64,000 nt of DNA from Sphaerosporella brunnea. Taxonomy: Eukaryota > Ascomycota > Pezizomycetes > Pezizales > Pyronemataceae. Below the pieces are notes generated by a model. That model worked only from the letters and a program-made list of their open reading frames with translations. It was not told the origin of the DNA and did no database searches. Location: positions 62,001 through 126,000 of the forward strand of contig VXIS01000032.1 in NCBI GenBank assembly GCA_008704415.1, given 5' to 3'. Positions within the stretch are counted from its first letter, which is position 1. Each line of letters begins with the position of its first letter. The position numbers were made by a program, and so were the translations under genes. Positions 1 to 11,578 of the stretch are shown here, piece after piece.

Positions 1-1340
1 TTCTTCCATTGCTCATGACCATGATAAGAGAGCGGCAGGCAGCCTGAAGGAGCGGGATTGATACCCTGCAACGTGTTTGCTGCATTCAGATCTTCCTCGG
101 CAATGCGATTCAGCATTCCACCGTTACCATTGCCCTTTGTTTCTTGCCGTGGAATCTGGGCCGACGGGTCCCGAATTGGAGGAAAGTAGAGATGGGACAT
201 GAAATCACCACCACAGAATGCCCCTTGGCCATTCTGGCCCGGCCCCATAGACGCTGGGCGAGATACAGGAGGCCGCGGAGGATCTAAGAAGCCCCTGTGT
301 TCTACCGAGTTTGGTATGTGCATGCCCTTATTTGCGAAAGTCGCCATCGAAAGAAGGTGATCGGCTGAGGAAAGTTCAAGAGGCGGTGCGTGCATTGCAG
401 ACGAGCCTCCGAGGTGTGGAAGCAAATCCGATTGTCTCTCAGTTTGGGTGGTTTGGGACGCCAACCGAGCCGCAGAGAGAAGGAGAGGAGATACCGCTTG
501 TGCAGACCCGGAGCCTGACGAGGAAAGGAAGATGGGTGCGGTGCCAGAGGAGCCTGCGTGGTGAGCTATTTTTCTCCTCTTTAGGCTGTACTCAGAGCTG
601 CCAGTAGTTTCAGGGTCGGAGTGCCCATCATCAGAGCCGAAGTCAAACATTTCTTCCGCATTTCCCTGTTCTTGGGACTCAGACCTATCCACCGTGACTC
701 CAAAGTCGAAGATGCATTCCACATCTCTCTTTCGGCAGGCTTCGCAGGGTTCTGCCGCCCTGTCACCGCTCTGTTTCCCTTTGCTCCCGCTGGTGCATTT
801 AATCTTGAAAGCCGCACATCGGCGGCAGCTTTTCCTGCGACTCTTGCGGACCTCAGACTTCTTGGTTTCATGGACCGCCCGGATATGACGCGTCAGAACA
901 TCTTTGCGGGTAAACCCTTTGCTGCACGACGAACAGACAAAGGACTTGGTAGCGTTAGATGGCAAATGAGTAGTCTGATGGCGTTCTAAGTGCTCGGCAC
1001 GCGAGAATGCTCTCGAACATTGATCGCATACGTGCATCGCTTTCGACGATGATGAGGGAGTGACACCAGTTTGGGGGGAGGAGCCGGGCCTTTGAGATGT
1101 CGGAGTTTGGGCTGAAGTTGTGGAAGGGGACTTGCCAGAGGGCCGACTTCTTGGAACCGGAGAAGTTGGTGACGGTAATATAGATGCACCGCCAAACGAC
1201 CTCCCATAGGGGTCGGGACTCTCTTGAGATGGTCGAGAACTCATATGTCCTGGAAAAGAAAGTGACCTGGAACGAATCGCGGCGGGTAGTAATGCCGTTA
1301 TACTTGGCATCATTGTAAGCTGCTGAATGGAGAGAGCCAT
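1..1340 (-). CDS. C2H2 + Zn2Cys6 zinc-finger transcription factor (C-terminus beyond window)
   Basis: The frame is open from the ATG at 1340 to the window edge (446 codons), so the gene is cut at its C-terminal side. The N-terminus (about 1-104) is Ser/Pro-rich and disordered. Two classical C2H2 fingers follow: Cys105/Cys108/His121/His125 and Cys136/Cys139/His152/His157. A Zn2Cys6 cluster comes next (Cys172, 175, 182, 199, 202, 209, spacing CX2CX6CX16CX2CX6C). The 16-residue loop between the two cysteine triplets is longer than usual. The region after it is low complexity, and a fungal-specific regulatory domain probably lies beyond the edge. C2H2 plus Zn2Cys6 fusions are a known fungal class of DNA-binding regulators; the target genes cannot be told. 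The start is the only ATG that keeps the whole N-terminus in frame, and no intron is needed. Confidence 0.88.
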   Translation of the reverse strand, partial: MALSIQQLTMMPSITALLPAAIRSRSLSFPGHMSSRPSQESPDPYGRSFGGASILPSPTSPVPRSRPSGKSPSTTSAQTPTSQRPGSSPQTGVTPSSSSKAMHVCDQCSRAFSRAEHLERHQTTHLPSNATKSFVCSSCSKGFTRKDVLTRHIRAVHETKKSEVRKSRRKSCRRCAAFKIKCTSGSKGKQSGDRAAEPCEACRKRDVECIFDFGVTVDRSESQEQGNAEEMFDFGSDDGHSDPETTGSSEYSLKRRKIAHHAGSSGTAPIFLSSSGSGSAQAVSPLLLSAARLASQTTQTERQSDLLPHLGGSSAMHAPPLELSSADHLLSMATFANKGMHIPNSVEHRGFLDPPRPPVSRPASMGPGQNGQGAFCGGDFMSHLYFPPIRDPSAQIPRQETKGNGNGGMLNRIAEEDLNAANTLQGINPAPSGCLPLSYHGHEQWK

Positions 1341-4300
1341 GTTTTGACGAATAAACAAGATGAAGAAAGTGTGAACTTACGAACAGAGTCCAACTGAAAG
1401 TTTTAAAGCCGGGGTTGGCGCCGCTGTCTTAGGCAAAACCCCGCAGCCGTGCTAGAAGGAGATAGATATCAAGCGAGTAAGCGCCTACAGATTTTTGCCA
1501 GAAGTCACTCCGAGAAGAGTGTAGGCATTCAGTATTCCAAACAGCTATAACCGGTATTCCTGGCGCTGATTCGAGGTTTGCAACACAGAATCTCGCTCGA
1601 CCAAGGCAAGCCGGCAAGTGACGGGTAGAAGCGTGTAGGGGCTAAGGATACCAGTAATCCCAATCTTCTACGCTACCGGTTAGTTTACCAATGGAAAAAG
1701 TCCAGTAGAAAGGGTGTTCGCAATGGGCGAGCCAGTAAGATTCATAGGTCAGACCACCTTCTAAACTGCTCCTGTCTACGCGTATCCAATGCTGAAAGGC
1801 TTTACAGGTGCACACACAGCAAGTGGTATCGTGGTAGTTACAAGTCAGGAATGTCTGTAAGTCGCCTCTAGATCCACAATTCGTAGTGTGTGCCGATCGT
1901 AATTGACCGGTTGGTGTGGGGTGAAATTGGCCACAATTCCGCACCCTGTTGGCCGAGTATTGGGGCTAGTTTGTAGAAGCAAGTCGAAAAACAGCCCTAG
2001 GTAAATTTGGACTGTGCTGTAACATTTTAGAACTGCTTGCAGAAAAGAACCCCATGCAGGATGAATGACGGGGAGGGACCAATATAAACTGGAACCCCAA
2101 AAGGCAACATACCTTAGGGTATCGTGATTGGCCTGCCGTTACAGAGAAGAGAGTTCCAGAGGCTCTGTTAGAGACGCTATGATAGGGTAGCTGGTCTCTG
2201 ATATGCCGAGAACGTGCCAGCAAGTCTTAATATGGAGCAACCTCGACGTAGATTGTCCGTTCAAGTTTCAAGTCCCAAGGATTTTAAGATATCTGCTTGG
2301 AGAATGAATGGCAGGCCCTTAACATGGAACTGCTCCTTTAAATTCTCCGATGGTAGCGAGCAGATCCTTGATCAACCGGCTAAACGGGAATCAGTTTCCT
2401 TGAACTCTCGTTTACGCAAAGCGGAGACAGCTGTCGAGATTAGAAACGTTTCTGGGATGCGTCTGCCAGTTCAGGCACGCATCAAGATTTTAAAAGCGGG
2501 AATAACCAGTCACGTGCAAAACTGCGGCAGATTGTGCTGCCAGTGGTTGTGAATCCTCAAATCGACTGTATTGGGAAATCGACTCAATCAGGATTGACAG
2601 TGCCGTAACTTAGTGTACGGAATCTAAGGCCGACAAGATGTGACGAGGCGACGATTGAGCGGGGGCTGTATGCGGATGCCGGTGTAAATCACACCCATAA
2701 AAGGTATCTCAACTTTTGTTGAAAAGGACAGACAGAATTGATGAGATATACCTGGCGAACGCCGGTTCTCCGCCAATTAACCTATTCCGTGACCGCTGCT
2801 GGGGATCTTCAGATGCTGCCGGTCTATCAAGGGCACAATAGAGTGGCGACAGTAAGACCGTCGTCCAAATAGGGCAACGTAGCAGGTGATCCAAGCTCCT
2901 GAGGGACAGATTGGCCGAACGACGCAGCTGGTCGGTGTTTCAGGTGCACGCGGTGGATCGGACCGGATGGATATATAGACAAGACAACGAAGGTGGCCGG
3001 AAGCTGTATCAGGATTGACCCCGTCTGCACGACGCACTTCGATGAATGATGTTGATTGATGCAAAGATGAAGATGCAGCAAGCCCTTTTGATTTTGAGAT
3101 TAAAGCTGCTGTGCAGCGACGAGGGCCGATGTGCCGATGTTGGCAACGGAACACTCGCTGTGTCTGCGATGGGAAACTGGCCGTGATTCGGAACGTTTGG
3201 GATCCACAAATCGGGTCCGAGTGAGTGGCCGTGCTATAGAACTCAGCTGTAGCGGAGCCTAATTCGGTGGCGCTAGGGCGCTCGAGGGACACACTCGGCC
3301 TCGGGTTCGACGGCGATTGCGCGGACCGGGTGTGTTTCTATCTAGAACGCGTGCGCAGGCTTTGCGGGGTATGGCGGCGGGGTCGGAAGCGGGAATGTCG
3401 CCAAAACTGAAGATGACTCCGCCGTGCTGGTCGGGCCTCTTGCTTCGCCCACAGTCACACAGCGAACCGCGATATGGCCGGTGAAGCAAAATTGGCAACT
3501 GCGGTCCGAGGAACTTCGGAACGTCAAACCGAATTGTTCACTCTAACTGCAATTATGGCAGCCCGGTGCAGCCGTCGATCTGCCTGATTCGATGGTGTCA
3601 CTTCACGTCAATACAGCCATGCATTGTGAAACTCCTCAATTATCTTCTCGTACCTGAGCACGCGTCGCAGAATGACGTTCTGCCGCAGCTCGTGGCAGCG
3701 GCTGTTTATTTTTTTGGCGATGCGACGGAGGCGGAGGCCTGGTGAATGGTTGCGTGAAAAGTTGGGGGGGGGGGGATGAGACGGAGTTTGAGGTGGGGAG
3801 GAAGAGGTGGGTGATGTGAGCATCCAAAACTGGGGTGGCGGAGTGACTCATCCACTGTGGCTCGGCTGGCGTGCGCTGAGCTTCATCCTAGCCGAGGTCA
3901 CTCCGAGATGTGGGGAGGCGAACATCGGCAGGCACGAACGAGAGGAACGAGTCTCGGCCGCTGGCTTTGGATACGATTCCAGACTTCCCCGCACTCAGAG
4001 AGAGGCCAAAAATAGCGCCGGAACTGGATCGCACGTGCGCAGGTGCGGTCCGAGCGGGGCGTCATCGAGGCATCACTCGGTCCCTTTTGGGGCTTCGGTG
4101 TGCTTTGATTGGACTGGGCAGACTCTCGGCAGAGAGCCTCCTGCCTTTCTCTTGCAGGCGAATTTCTTTCTGTCCCGGTAGCCAGGGGCTGGGGCTGGCT
4201 ATGTAGATACTGGAGCAGTCGTGAAGACTGCCTCCTCGGATTAGCGAAGCAAAGGTACCAAACGAAGCGAGTTGTTTTCGGGGTCACTGGACCTAGGAGC

Positions 4301-5084
4301 CATGAGATTTGTTCACGGTTCACAGTGCTCCAGAGCATATGTCAAGGTCGGGTGTTGTTTTCGGGGGAGCTTCGTGCAAGGCTTCTGGAAACATATTGAG
4401 CGGTGTCAGACCTCCGCGCTCTTCCTTTCACGGAGCCCGCCCTGAAGGTTCTTGAGTGAATGCCGTGTTATCCATCTCGCTTTAATATCCGCACCCGGCA
4501 CCAATTGCTTGCCACGTGACACGCTTCTCAAAAGCCGATGGAGCAAAGGGAGCAAAGCCGCCAAAGCGCGGCGCGGCGGGCGAGCTAAGTCGCGTTGGGC
4601 CAAAAGTCCCGCTGGCTCAGGGTCAGTGCAACCCCATAGTTGTCATCATGCTCTATCTACTGCAACAACAACACAACAACACTGTGTTTGCTGAGTGAAA
4701 CATCGAGATTAAACGCAACACTTTCGTCGTCGATCCTTTGGCTGGCGCTGCGTCCAGCGGTTCCGCAATCACGGCCACGGGGAGGGAAGCGGCGTTTCGC
4801 CGATTCTTGAGGGCCTTTTTGATGGCGCCTCATGATGTCAGGTTGGTTGGCTTGTACTCGTAGCGGTCGATCCGCCTCGTGTGTCAATTTCAGCTTTAGA
4901 AATGTCCCCGTCACGCCTAACCGGTTTGGATCTGCGCACGGTGCTCCGCCCACAACTCCCCCCAACTCGTGCTGCCTTGTGGACAAGAGAGGGTGGATGA
5001 TTCACCGCCACCACCACCACCACCACCTTCTTAAACAGCACGCCCCCCTTTGCATCACCACACAGAGATTCCTCCGCCGCCAAA
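1341..5084. other. Gene-poor interval, no gene recognised
   Basis: This 3.7 kb lies between two divergently transcribed genes. Open frames up to about 170 codons occur on both strands, but none has domain-like composition or a splice pattern I can support. It holds a G-run near 3765-3776 and a (CAC)n tract near 5010-5030 just before the next gene. It probably contains promoters and long 5' leaders. Confidence 0.5.
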
Positions 5085-7012
5085 ATGTCGAACGTCCCCG
5101 ATGTCTGCCGTGCGGAGGAACCCACAGAAAACGCCCAGGAACCCAAAGTAAAACAGCCAACAACGAAAAAGATGTCGCCCTGGCTGCAGCTCTTCAAGCT
5201 CCGGCTCAGCAGCTCGAAAACTCCCCGCCCCGATACCGACGATTCCTTGCCGCCTCCCGTCTTCGCTCTCGCCAACAAAGACGATCCAGACGATTTCCCA
5301 CTAGCTCCCGCATCCTCTGTTTACCAGCTGGGCTCGCTGTCGGCCGCTGGAACTATCAGCGATCGCGAGGAAGCACCTTCTGTCGCGCAAGCAGCTGTGC
5401 ATCTAGTGTTACTGGAGGTCTTTTGGAGCTTCAAGGAGCGCTTTCTCCATCCTTCCGACGAATATAAGTCCTTCTTTGGCGCCGCCTTAGGATGGTTGGA
5501 GACGCGGAAGTGGGATGAAGCGGATAACGAGATGCTGTGGAAGACGGTGATTGAAATTGCGGTGGGACGTTTTGAGGCGTGGTGGAAAGTTGTGGGACGA
5601 GAGGTGGAGGGTACGAAGTGGGATGATCGTGAACGAGAGGGAGTAAAATACGAACCGAAGGACGGACCCGGAAAGAAAATCACCGAGTTGCCGGCGGAGA
5701 TGCTTCCACCCATCGATGTGCTGATGGTTTGGCACAGCTATATGCTCAACCCCAGAAACTATTATGATGACTGTTACGCGCTGGGGCTTCCAGGAATGTT
5801 GGCGGTAGCTTTCCCGTGGGAGGCTGTGGTAGGCATATCTATCTATCCATAGCACATGGGGATTGAGTGGGCTCACTGATTCTGTAGAAAAACGCCATAA
5901 ATCAGACAACTCTCGAGTACAAACTCCCCGCCGAAGCAGAAGCCTTCTTTCGAGTGTCCACTTCACAAAACCCGGACCTGTTTAGCCAGCTTAAAGCCGA
6001 ATCGTTTTCTAAACCCCGACTTCCCATGCTCGAGATCGCTTGTCCGCAATGTGAGCACGAGCACGAGATCGCCATTGCCTCCGACAACAAATCAACTCCC
6101 GCTTGGCATAGCCCCGGGCTACAGCTTACTTGTTCATGTCGCTTCACCATTACACATGATGCTCTTTGCGCTGAGCGGCTGCGACAAGACATCAAGCAAG
6201 TTCTGTCTGGCGGCCCAGGTACCAGAGGGACATTTTCACCCCCCTTCGAAAGTGCAAACATCAACACACTCCTGAAGGAACACTATGGTACAACTACACC
6301 GACCCTTTCTTCACACCCTACCGTCAGCTCCCTTCTAGACTTTCTTCCAAAGCCTGGCATGGTGAAGCAATTCTACCAGCCCACATCGCCATGGTCTTCG
6401 GCCTCCATCTCCCTCAGTGCAGCGGTGATCCGCCAAGCCAGCTTCATAGACAAGATGCACCACTCTCTGTGGATACGTGGCCCCTCCGCCGGTAACGGAA
6501 CCCTCTCACGCGCCAAAGAAAAGTACGAAAACTTCTTCCGATTGTTTTTCCGGCATCCTGGTGAAACAATGGTCCCTACCCTCGATGTGGATGTCTTCTG
6601 GCATACACACCAGTTATCACCCGCTAGATACTACTACTTTTGCCTCTCATCCGACGCGGCGGGCAGATTTATCAACCATAACGACCAGCTTTCCACCGGG
6701 GTCTTGGACGACGGGTTCCAGCGCACTGGTGAGCGATATTGGGAGGAGTTTGAAATGGAGTATGGTGGCTGCTTTTGCTGGCCGTGCGAGCTTGAACGAG
6801 ATGATAAGGCGCGCGGACCGATTGGCTGGTGGATGCGTGCTCGCAAGGAGAAGCGTACGAAGTGGGAGAGGCGCGTAAAGGTTGCATTTTGGCGGGAAGT
6901 TGAGAAGCGACGGCGAGAGGGCGGCGAGGAGCAGGTGGGATTGAAGGGACTGGCAGAGATCCTGCAGCAAGGACCGAAGCCGAAAAAGCAAGAGAAAGCC
7001 ACTGCTGCGTAA
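5085..7012 (+). CDS. Glycine-rich domain-containing protein-like (GRDP/DUF1399 family)
   Basis: Two exons, 5085-5828 and 5888-7012 (intron 59 nt, GTAGGC..TGTAG, phase 0), give 622 residues. The family hallmark, a Trp-His segment followed by Asn/Ser-Pro and Tyr, occurs twice: MVWHSYMLNPRNYYDDC near residue 210 and VFWHTHQLSPARYY near 465. In plants, GRDP proteins are linked to stress and development; the biochemical role of the fungal members is unknown. A Cys pair pattern (CPQCEHEHE, then CSC) sits early in exon 2. The C-terminal 100 residues are highly basic and lysine-rich. The start is the ATG in a good context (gccaaaATGtcg). No signal peptide or membrane segment is evident. Confidence 0.85.
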
Positions 7013-7882
7013 ATAGTTCTGGGTTAGCTGGTCGGGGAGAATACACGGTTGGTCGGATAGATATCGGAGTTTTATATTTCCTTTGTTGTTGCTTTTATGG
7101 GTTGGGATCTGGTCGTTCCTTACACTGGGCATTTTCTTTTGTCGGAGACACTATACCTGGCGGTCATCTGTTTTCATTTGTTTTTACAGTTTAGAGGGGG
7201 AAAATAATACACTCATCTCGGCGGAGACGGTTTCATATCTTTACAGAGGGCGATAATACATGATTCACTGCGACACCTGCGTTGGGCATTCCTTCTGCGA
7301 TGACTTGCTAGCACCTGGAAAACGCGTGGCAAAAAGCCGCTCTAGAGTAAATGTAGGAAGCAAACGCTCGTTGTTCGTCCGGCCTTGAAAGGAGGTGCTG
7401 CAATCCCTGATATCGTTGAAGCCAATATAATTATCACTTGCCGGCCTTGAAAGGAGGTGCTGATATCGTTGAAGCCAATATAATTATCACTCGCATGCGA
7501 ACCAGGAACATAGAGTGATTGTTCATGCTTCACCTCAAATTCAAAAAGGCCTTTCTAAGGTCGAGTGAGAGCACCTGATATGCGCGTGGCGCCAGCACAA
7601 GAACGCCCTTTCTTTTCTTTGTTTCACCCACTCGCCGCCTCGCGCGTCAAACCAACACGTCTTCCCCCCCTTTCTAAACCCATCTTCATCCGTTTCTGAA
7701 CTGCCCGTCGCCGCAGTCAGTTCGGCTGTCACTACACTTACCTCCTATTCTTCCCCCAGCAATCCTCGCAGTCATTGGAATCTCGGCAGCCCGGCACTAC
7801 ACGTCGCTCCCGCCCCCGCCACTCCGTTAGCCTCGAAGCTAGATTAGTCTTTTTTTTAAGCCTCAATCTCGCCGACTCCACC
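7013..7882. other. Intergenic region with a tandem duplication
   Basis: This interval holds the 3' flank of the GRDP-like gene and the CT-rich leader of the kelch gene. The only structure I see is the duplicated segment at 7379-7491, listed separately. Confidence 0.5.
7379..7491. repeat. Imperfect tandem duplication (two units)
   Basis: Unit 1 starts at 7379 and unit 2 at 7441. Both begin ccggccttgaaaggaggtgc and both end in the same gaagccaatataattatcac run. Unit 1 carries about 9 extra bases (around caatccctg) after the gaggtgctg segment. It is non-coding and upstream of the kelch-BTB gene. Confidence 0.85.
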
Positions 7883-10307
7883 ATGTCTGCCGACACTTCA
7901 ACGCACCAGAGCATCTTTAGTGCTGCTGCAGCGCCGGATTCAGCTCAACAACCCTCCAATCCCTTGCCGATGCAGACGCCCGACAAGAACGCGCGCAGCA
8001 AGGCGCTTGGTGGTGGGAGTGCAGGCGCGAGCGCGGGGATGGGAGCGTACAGGCCTGTTGCGTACAAAACTGACGGTAGGTTCACTCTGGAACAGCGAAG
8101 AGGATGCGCATGGGGAGAAGCTTTGAAGCTGACGACGTGTTGTACAGGAGTGCGGTTGTTGTGTTTGGTCAATGCATCTGTGACTGTGTGTGGCGAAGGT
8201 TCGATCTACGCCTTTGGAGGCTTTGACCAGTATACAGATGAGGGTGTGTAGTCCAGATGGTGATGATGGAAGTGGATAGGTGTCGCTGACGGTGGGCAGT
8301 CTTTAATCACGTTCTCAAGCTCGATCTCAACACAATGACCTGGACGCTCGTCGACAACTACGGCGACATTCCAAGTGTTCGAATGGGTAAGCGTCCGTCT
8401 GGGGGAGAAACGAGAAACAGTTCTGGGCGCCCTCGGACGAGGCTGACTTGGTAGCAGGTCACTCCGCAACATATTGGCGCGACGACAAGTTGATCATTTT
8501 CGGCGGAGAAAATGAACAACGCGTGTTTTTGTCGGATGTTTACATTTTCGACATCCCTACTGCGACGTGGTCACAACCAGTACTCTCTGGGCACCCTCCG
8601 CGCGGTCGGTCTAGACATGCGGTCGTACTTCACGACGACAAACTGTTCATTTTAGGCGGCGTCCACAGCAACCCAGTCGCGTTCGATCCCGAGGAAGACC
8701 TGGAGTATAATCCTCAGGAGGTTCTGGATGACATGTGCTACCTAGACCTCAAGTCCATGACCTGGAGTCGGAGTTGGAAATGGGTGGCACGGTTCGATCA
8801 CCAGTCGTGGGTGCGCGACAACAAGCTGTGGATCTTTGGAGGCATGGGGAAGGAGATGGACAGGACGGGGGATCTAATATCATTGGATCTGAGTCACCCT
8901 GTGTTTGCGCGCATGGAGATGAAACCGACAGGATACCAGACGCGACAGGCCCGAGTCATGTTTGAGGCTACCACTGGCCAAGGGCGCGTGCTTAGATCTC
9001 ACCGCTCCAATGGACCTAATTCGCCGCGGCCTCTGTTTACGTCCCGACGCAACACTCCCCCACCGAAGCCCAGTGTGATTCCCGCATCGTCGTCCTCGAT
9101 AAGGTTCCTCTGGGGAAGGGACATTCCTTCGGAGGCGCATGGTACCCACTTCCACCACATGTGCGGCAGTACTCTCCTCGATTTCGCAACGTTTGCTCAC
9201 AGCAACACGATTCGCTCGGCTGACACGGGGCTCTCTGTTCTGGATCTTCGGGATATGACTTGGCGCAGGTTTGCAGATGGCGTGGACATCCTCGGAGGAG
9301 TGAACTGGCGGTGGCATTATCTCGCCATCGCACCTGGCGGGACGATGGCTTACCTCCTCGGCTGCCCGGTTGACGAAGAACTCGGCGAGGGGGAAGAATA
9401 CCTCTCTGATGTGCTCCAGATCGACTTGACTCAATATGGTATCCATCCAGACCAGGCGCCCGGTGAGCAGCCTGTGGACGGAACGCTCGGCTGGGATCTC
9501 GCCAAGGTCTTCGACACGGAAGATTCTGGTAGCGATTTTATCATTCGCGCGATGAAGGATGAAGCTACAGAAGGCGACGAATACGATGCCGAGGGAATGT
9601 GGGGACGGAACGTTGTCCACACACCAGAAGGTGGACAGCGCATCGCAGAGCAGCGAGAAGACGACGATTTGCCGCCGGAAAACGTGATGGGACCTCCCAT
9701 CCGCGTCCACAAGCTAATCCTCCTCACCCGCTGGCGCCACTTCCAGAGCGTCTACAACTCGCGCATGCGTGAATACCACCGCGGAAGACTATACCTCCCC
9801 GAACAGTACACTGTTGTCCGTGCATTCCTGTACTACCTGTACACCGATTCTATCGCTATCAGCCCGATGTGTCCGGACATCTCTACTGTCGCAGGATTGC
9901 TGGTCATGGCTAACCTCTACGATATGGCACGCCTGCGCACGCTTTGCTTGAACCGGCTGTACAACGAGCTCGACGTTGAGAGCGCCGCCGTGGTGTGGGA
10001 GCGTGCAGGAACGGCCGGAGAAGAGGCGCTCAGAAAGAAGGCTGCCAACTTCGTGCTCACATACTGGGGTCGCGTTGTTCGCACCAGCGGTTTCAGGAGG
10101 CTTAGCAGACGCAGTCTCATGGAACTTTGTGAGGAAGCCAACGAGGAGGGTCGCGTCCTGAGCGGGGACGAACTGGGTGGTTACGACGGAAGCTCTCCTG
10201 GTACCCCAGTCCCCGGAATTGTGTCCTCCGCCATGTTTGGTGAGGGCAACTTCAATTCAAACATCATCAACGTCAGCCAATCTGATGAAGATGAGGAGAT
10301 GAGTTAG
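7883..10307 (+). CDS. Kelch-repeat + BTB/BACK protein (Ral2-like)
   Basis: Four exons, 7883-8075, 8148-8243, 8300-8386 and 8458-10307, give 741 residues. All introns are GT..AG, and splicing yields the continuous kelch run SIYAFGGFDQYTDE, VRMGHSATYW, DDKLIIFGG and KLFILGG. Kelch blades fill about residues 75-400. An acidic linker follows. A BTB-type segment starts near 535 (IRVHKLILLTRW, then FLYYLYTD), with a BACK-like helical tail to about 700. Kelch plus BTB with this order resembles the fungal Ral2 group, which is linked to Ras activation in fission yeast; that assignment is an inference. The ATG at 7883 is the first in frame. Cullin-3 adaptor function is a possible alternative for any BTB protein. 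Confidence 0.85.
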
Positions 10308-11578
10308 TACATCACCTTCCCACTTCTTGAAGGATTGGATGGCATGATCAACGCGGCTATGGAGAACGCGAACGATGATGATATGCACTTCCTTGCGCTC
10401 CCACTCTCGCGGGACTTGATTACCAGGATGGGACTGAACGATTAAAGTGTCGGCCAATCCCACCCCTCCTCATTCTTGTTGATGGTGGCGAAGGGTGTAT
10501 TGTGAAGGGCGTGTATACACTGGGTACAGCCTTTGATAGATGATGTTTTTAAAAGGGGGGAAAATTTATGCTTGTAACTACATGTATTTTTTTTTTCTTT
10601 TTTTTTTTTTTTTTTTTTTTTTCCATGCATACCTGGTACAAAGGAAATGATACCTGATTGTGTTTTTGTTTTTGTTTTTTGCCTTGATTGACCATTCCTG
10701 GGATTGGGGACTTGCATCATTCCATCACCGTAGGGACAATTTGCAAACCGCGCCTGCAAGTAGTTTGTATACTTGGTACTCTGATTGTATTACAAGGTGG
10801 GTATTACAGGCCGAAGAGAAAAGGAAAAAAAAAAACCATTTAGAGGGGTTATCTAAAGGCTTTCCTCAACGAACGCGTTACAACCCGACCGCGTGGCAGG
10901 AGGAGGAGGAGGATGGGTGGTTTTGGGGAAGGGGATGGGTGGGGGGAGCCGGAGCTGGAAGTTGCAATAAGAGTTGGCTTTTATGAGAAGCCATCGGAGA
11001 CGGCGGTTCACTCGCTCGCTCGGCAAATCGTAACGGTGGACGAGATGCAGGACTGCTTGCGGGATGGAATAGAGTAGATAGAGGTGTTTGCGTGCTGCTG
11101 CTTGCTTTACTGGGAGAAGAAGCTCCGCTTGGGAAACAGTTAGCTGCCGACGGTACCGTATTATCCCAGTAATAAGGCAATGTGGCAAAGTCACTGCGCT
11201 CTGTGGGGAAGTCACTCAGCCTCCTGACAAAGTCACTTAGCCACATTGCCTTATTACCGGGATAATACGGTATGCCCTGCTGTACTAGTTAGTAGTGGAA
11301 TCGGGCCAGAGCTAGAGAACACGACTCGACACAAAGTGTTTTCTTTTTCATCCGTTGAGACGGCAAGTTTAGTCTAGTGTCTTTGACCAGTAAGCCGTAC
11401 TTAGTTACCTGACAACGCGATGTGTGGATAGATGGACTTTTCAAAAGGCAGGGGGGGCAATCATAAACTGGCACTCGGATTTGCACATGCAAAAACTCTC
11501 TTCTGTTTACTAGAGCGACATATATAGTACGCTTGGGTATTATTATTATTGTTGTTATTCAAGTTTCGACTGCCTCAA
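10308..11578. other. Convergent 3' intergenic region
   Basis: This lies between the 3' ends of the kelch-BTB gene and the HET gene. It contains a long T-rich tract (about 10587-10622), an A-run near 10825 and the MITE at 11156-11270. No gene is supported. Confidence 0.5.
11156..11270. mobile_element. Short TA-flanked MITE (115 bp)
   Basis: This is an inverted repeat with arms of about 31 bp. The left end is ccgtattatcccagtaata and the right end is its complement with one mismatch (tattaccgggataatacgg). A TA dinucleotide flanks both ends (11154-11155 and 11271-11272), as expected for Tc1/mariner/pogo-type insertion. There is no coding capacity. The same termini bound larger elements at 25526-25921 and 26236-26609. 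Position: between two gene 3' ends. Confidence 0.85.

Noticed and set aside
2777..3292. 171-codon minus-strand frame in the 1.3-5.1 kb interval
   Set aside because: No domain, repeats or splice signals; composition fits a chance frame in GC-balanced DNA.
4998..5035. Histidine-run peptide before the GRDP-like gene
   Set aside because: It comes from a (CAC)n microsatellite just upstream of a better ATG and has no conserved context.
8880..9710. 276-codon minus-strand frame inside the kelch-BTB gene
   Set aside because: It is antisense to conserved kelch-coding sequence, with Arg/His-rich shadow composition.
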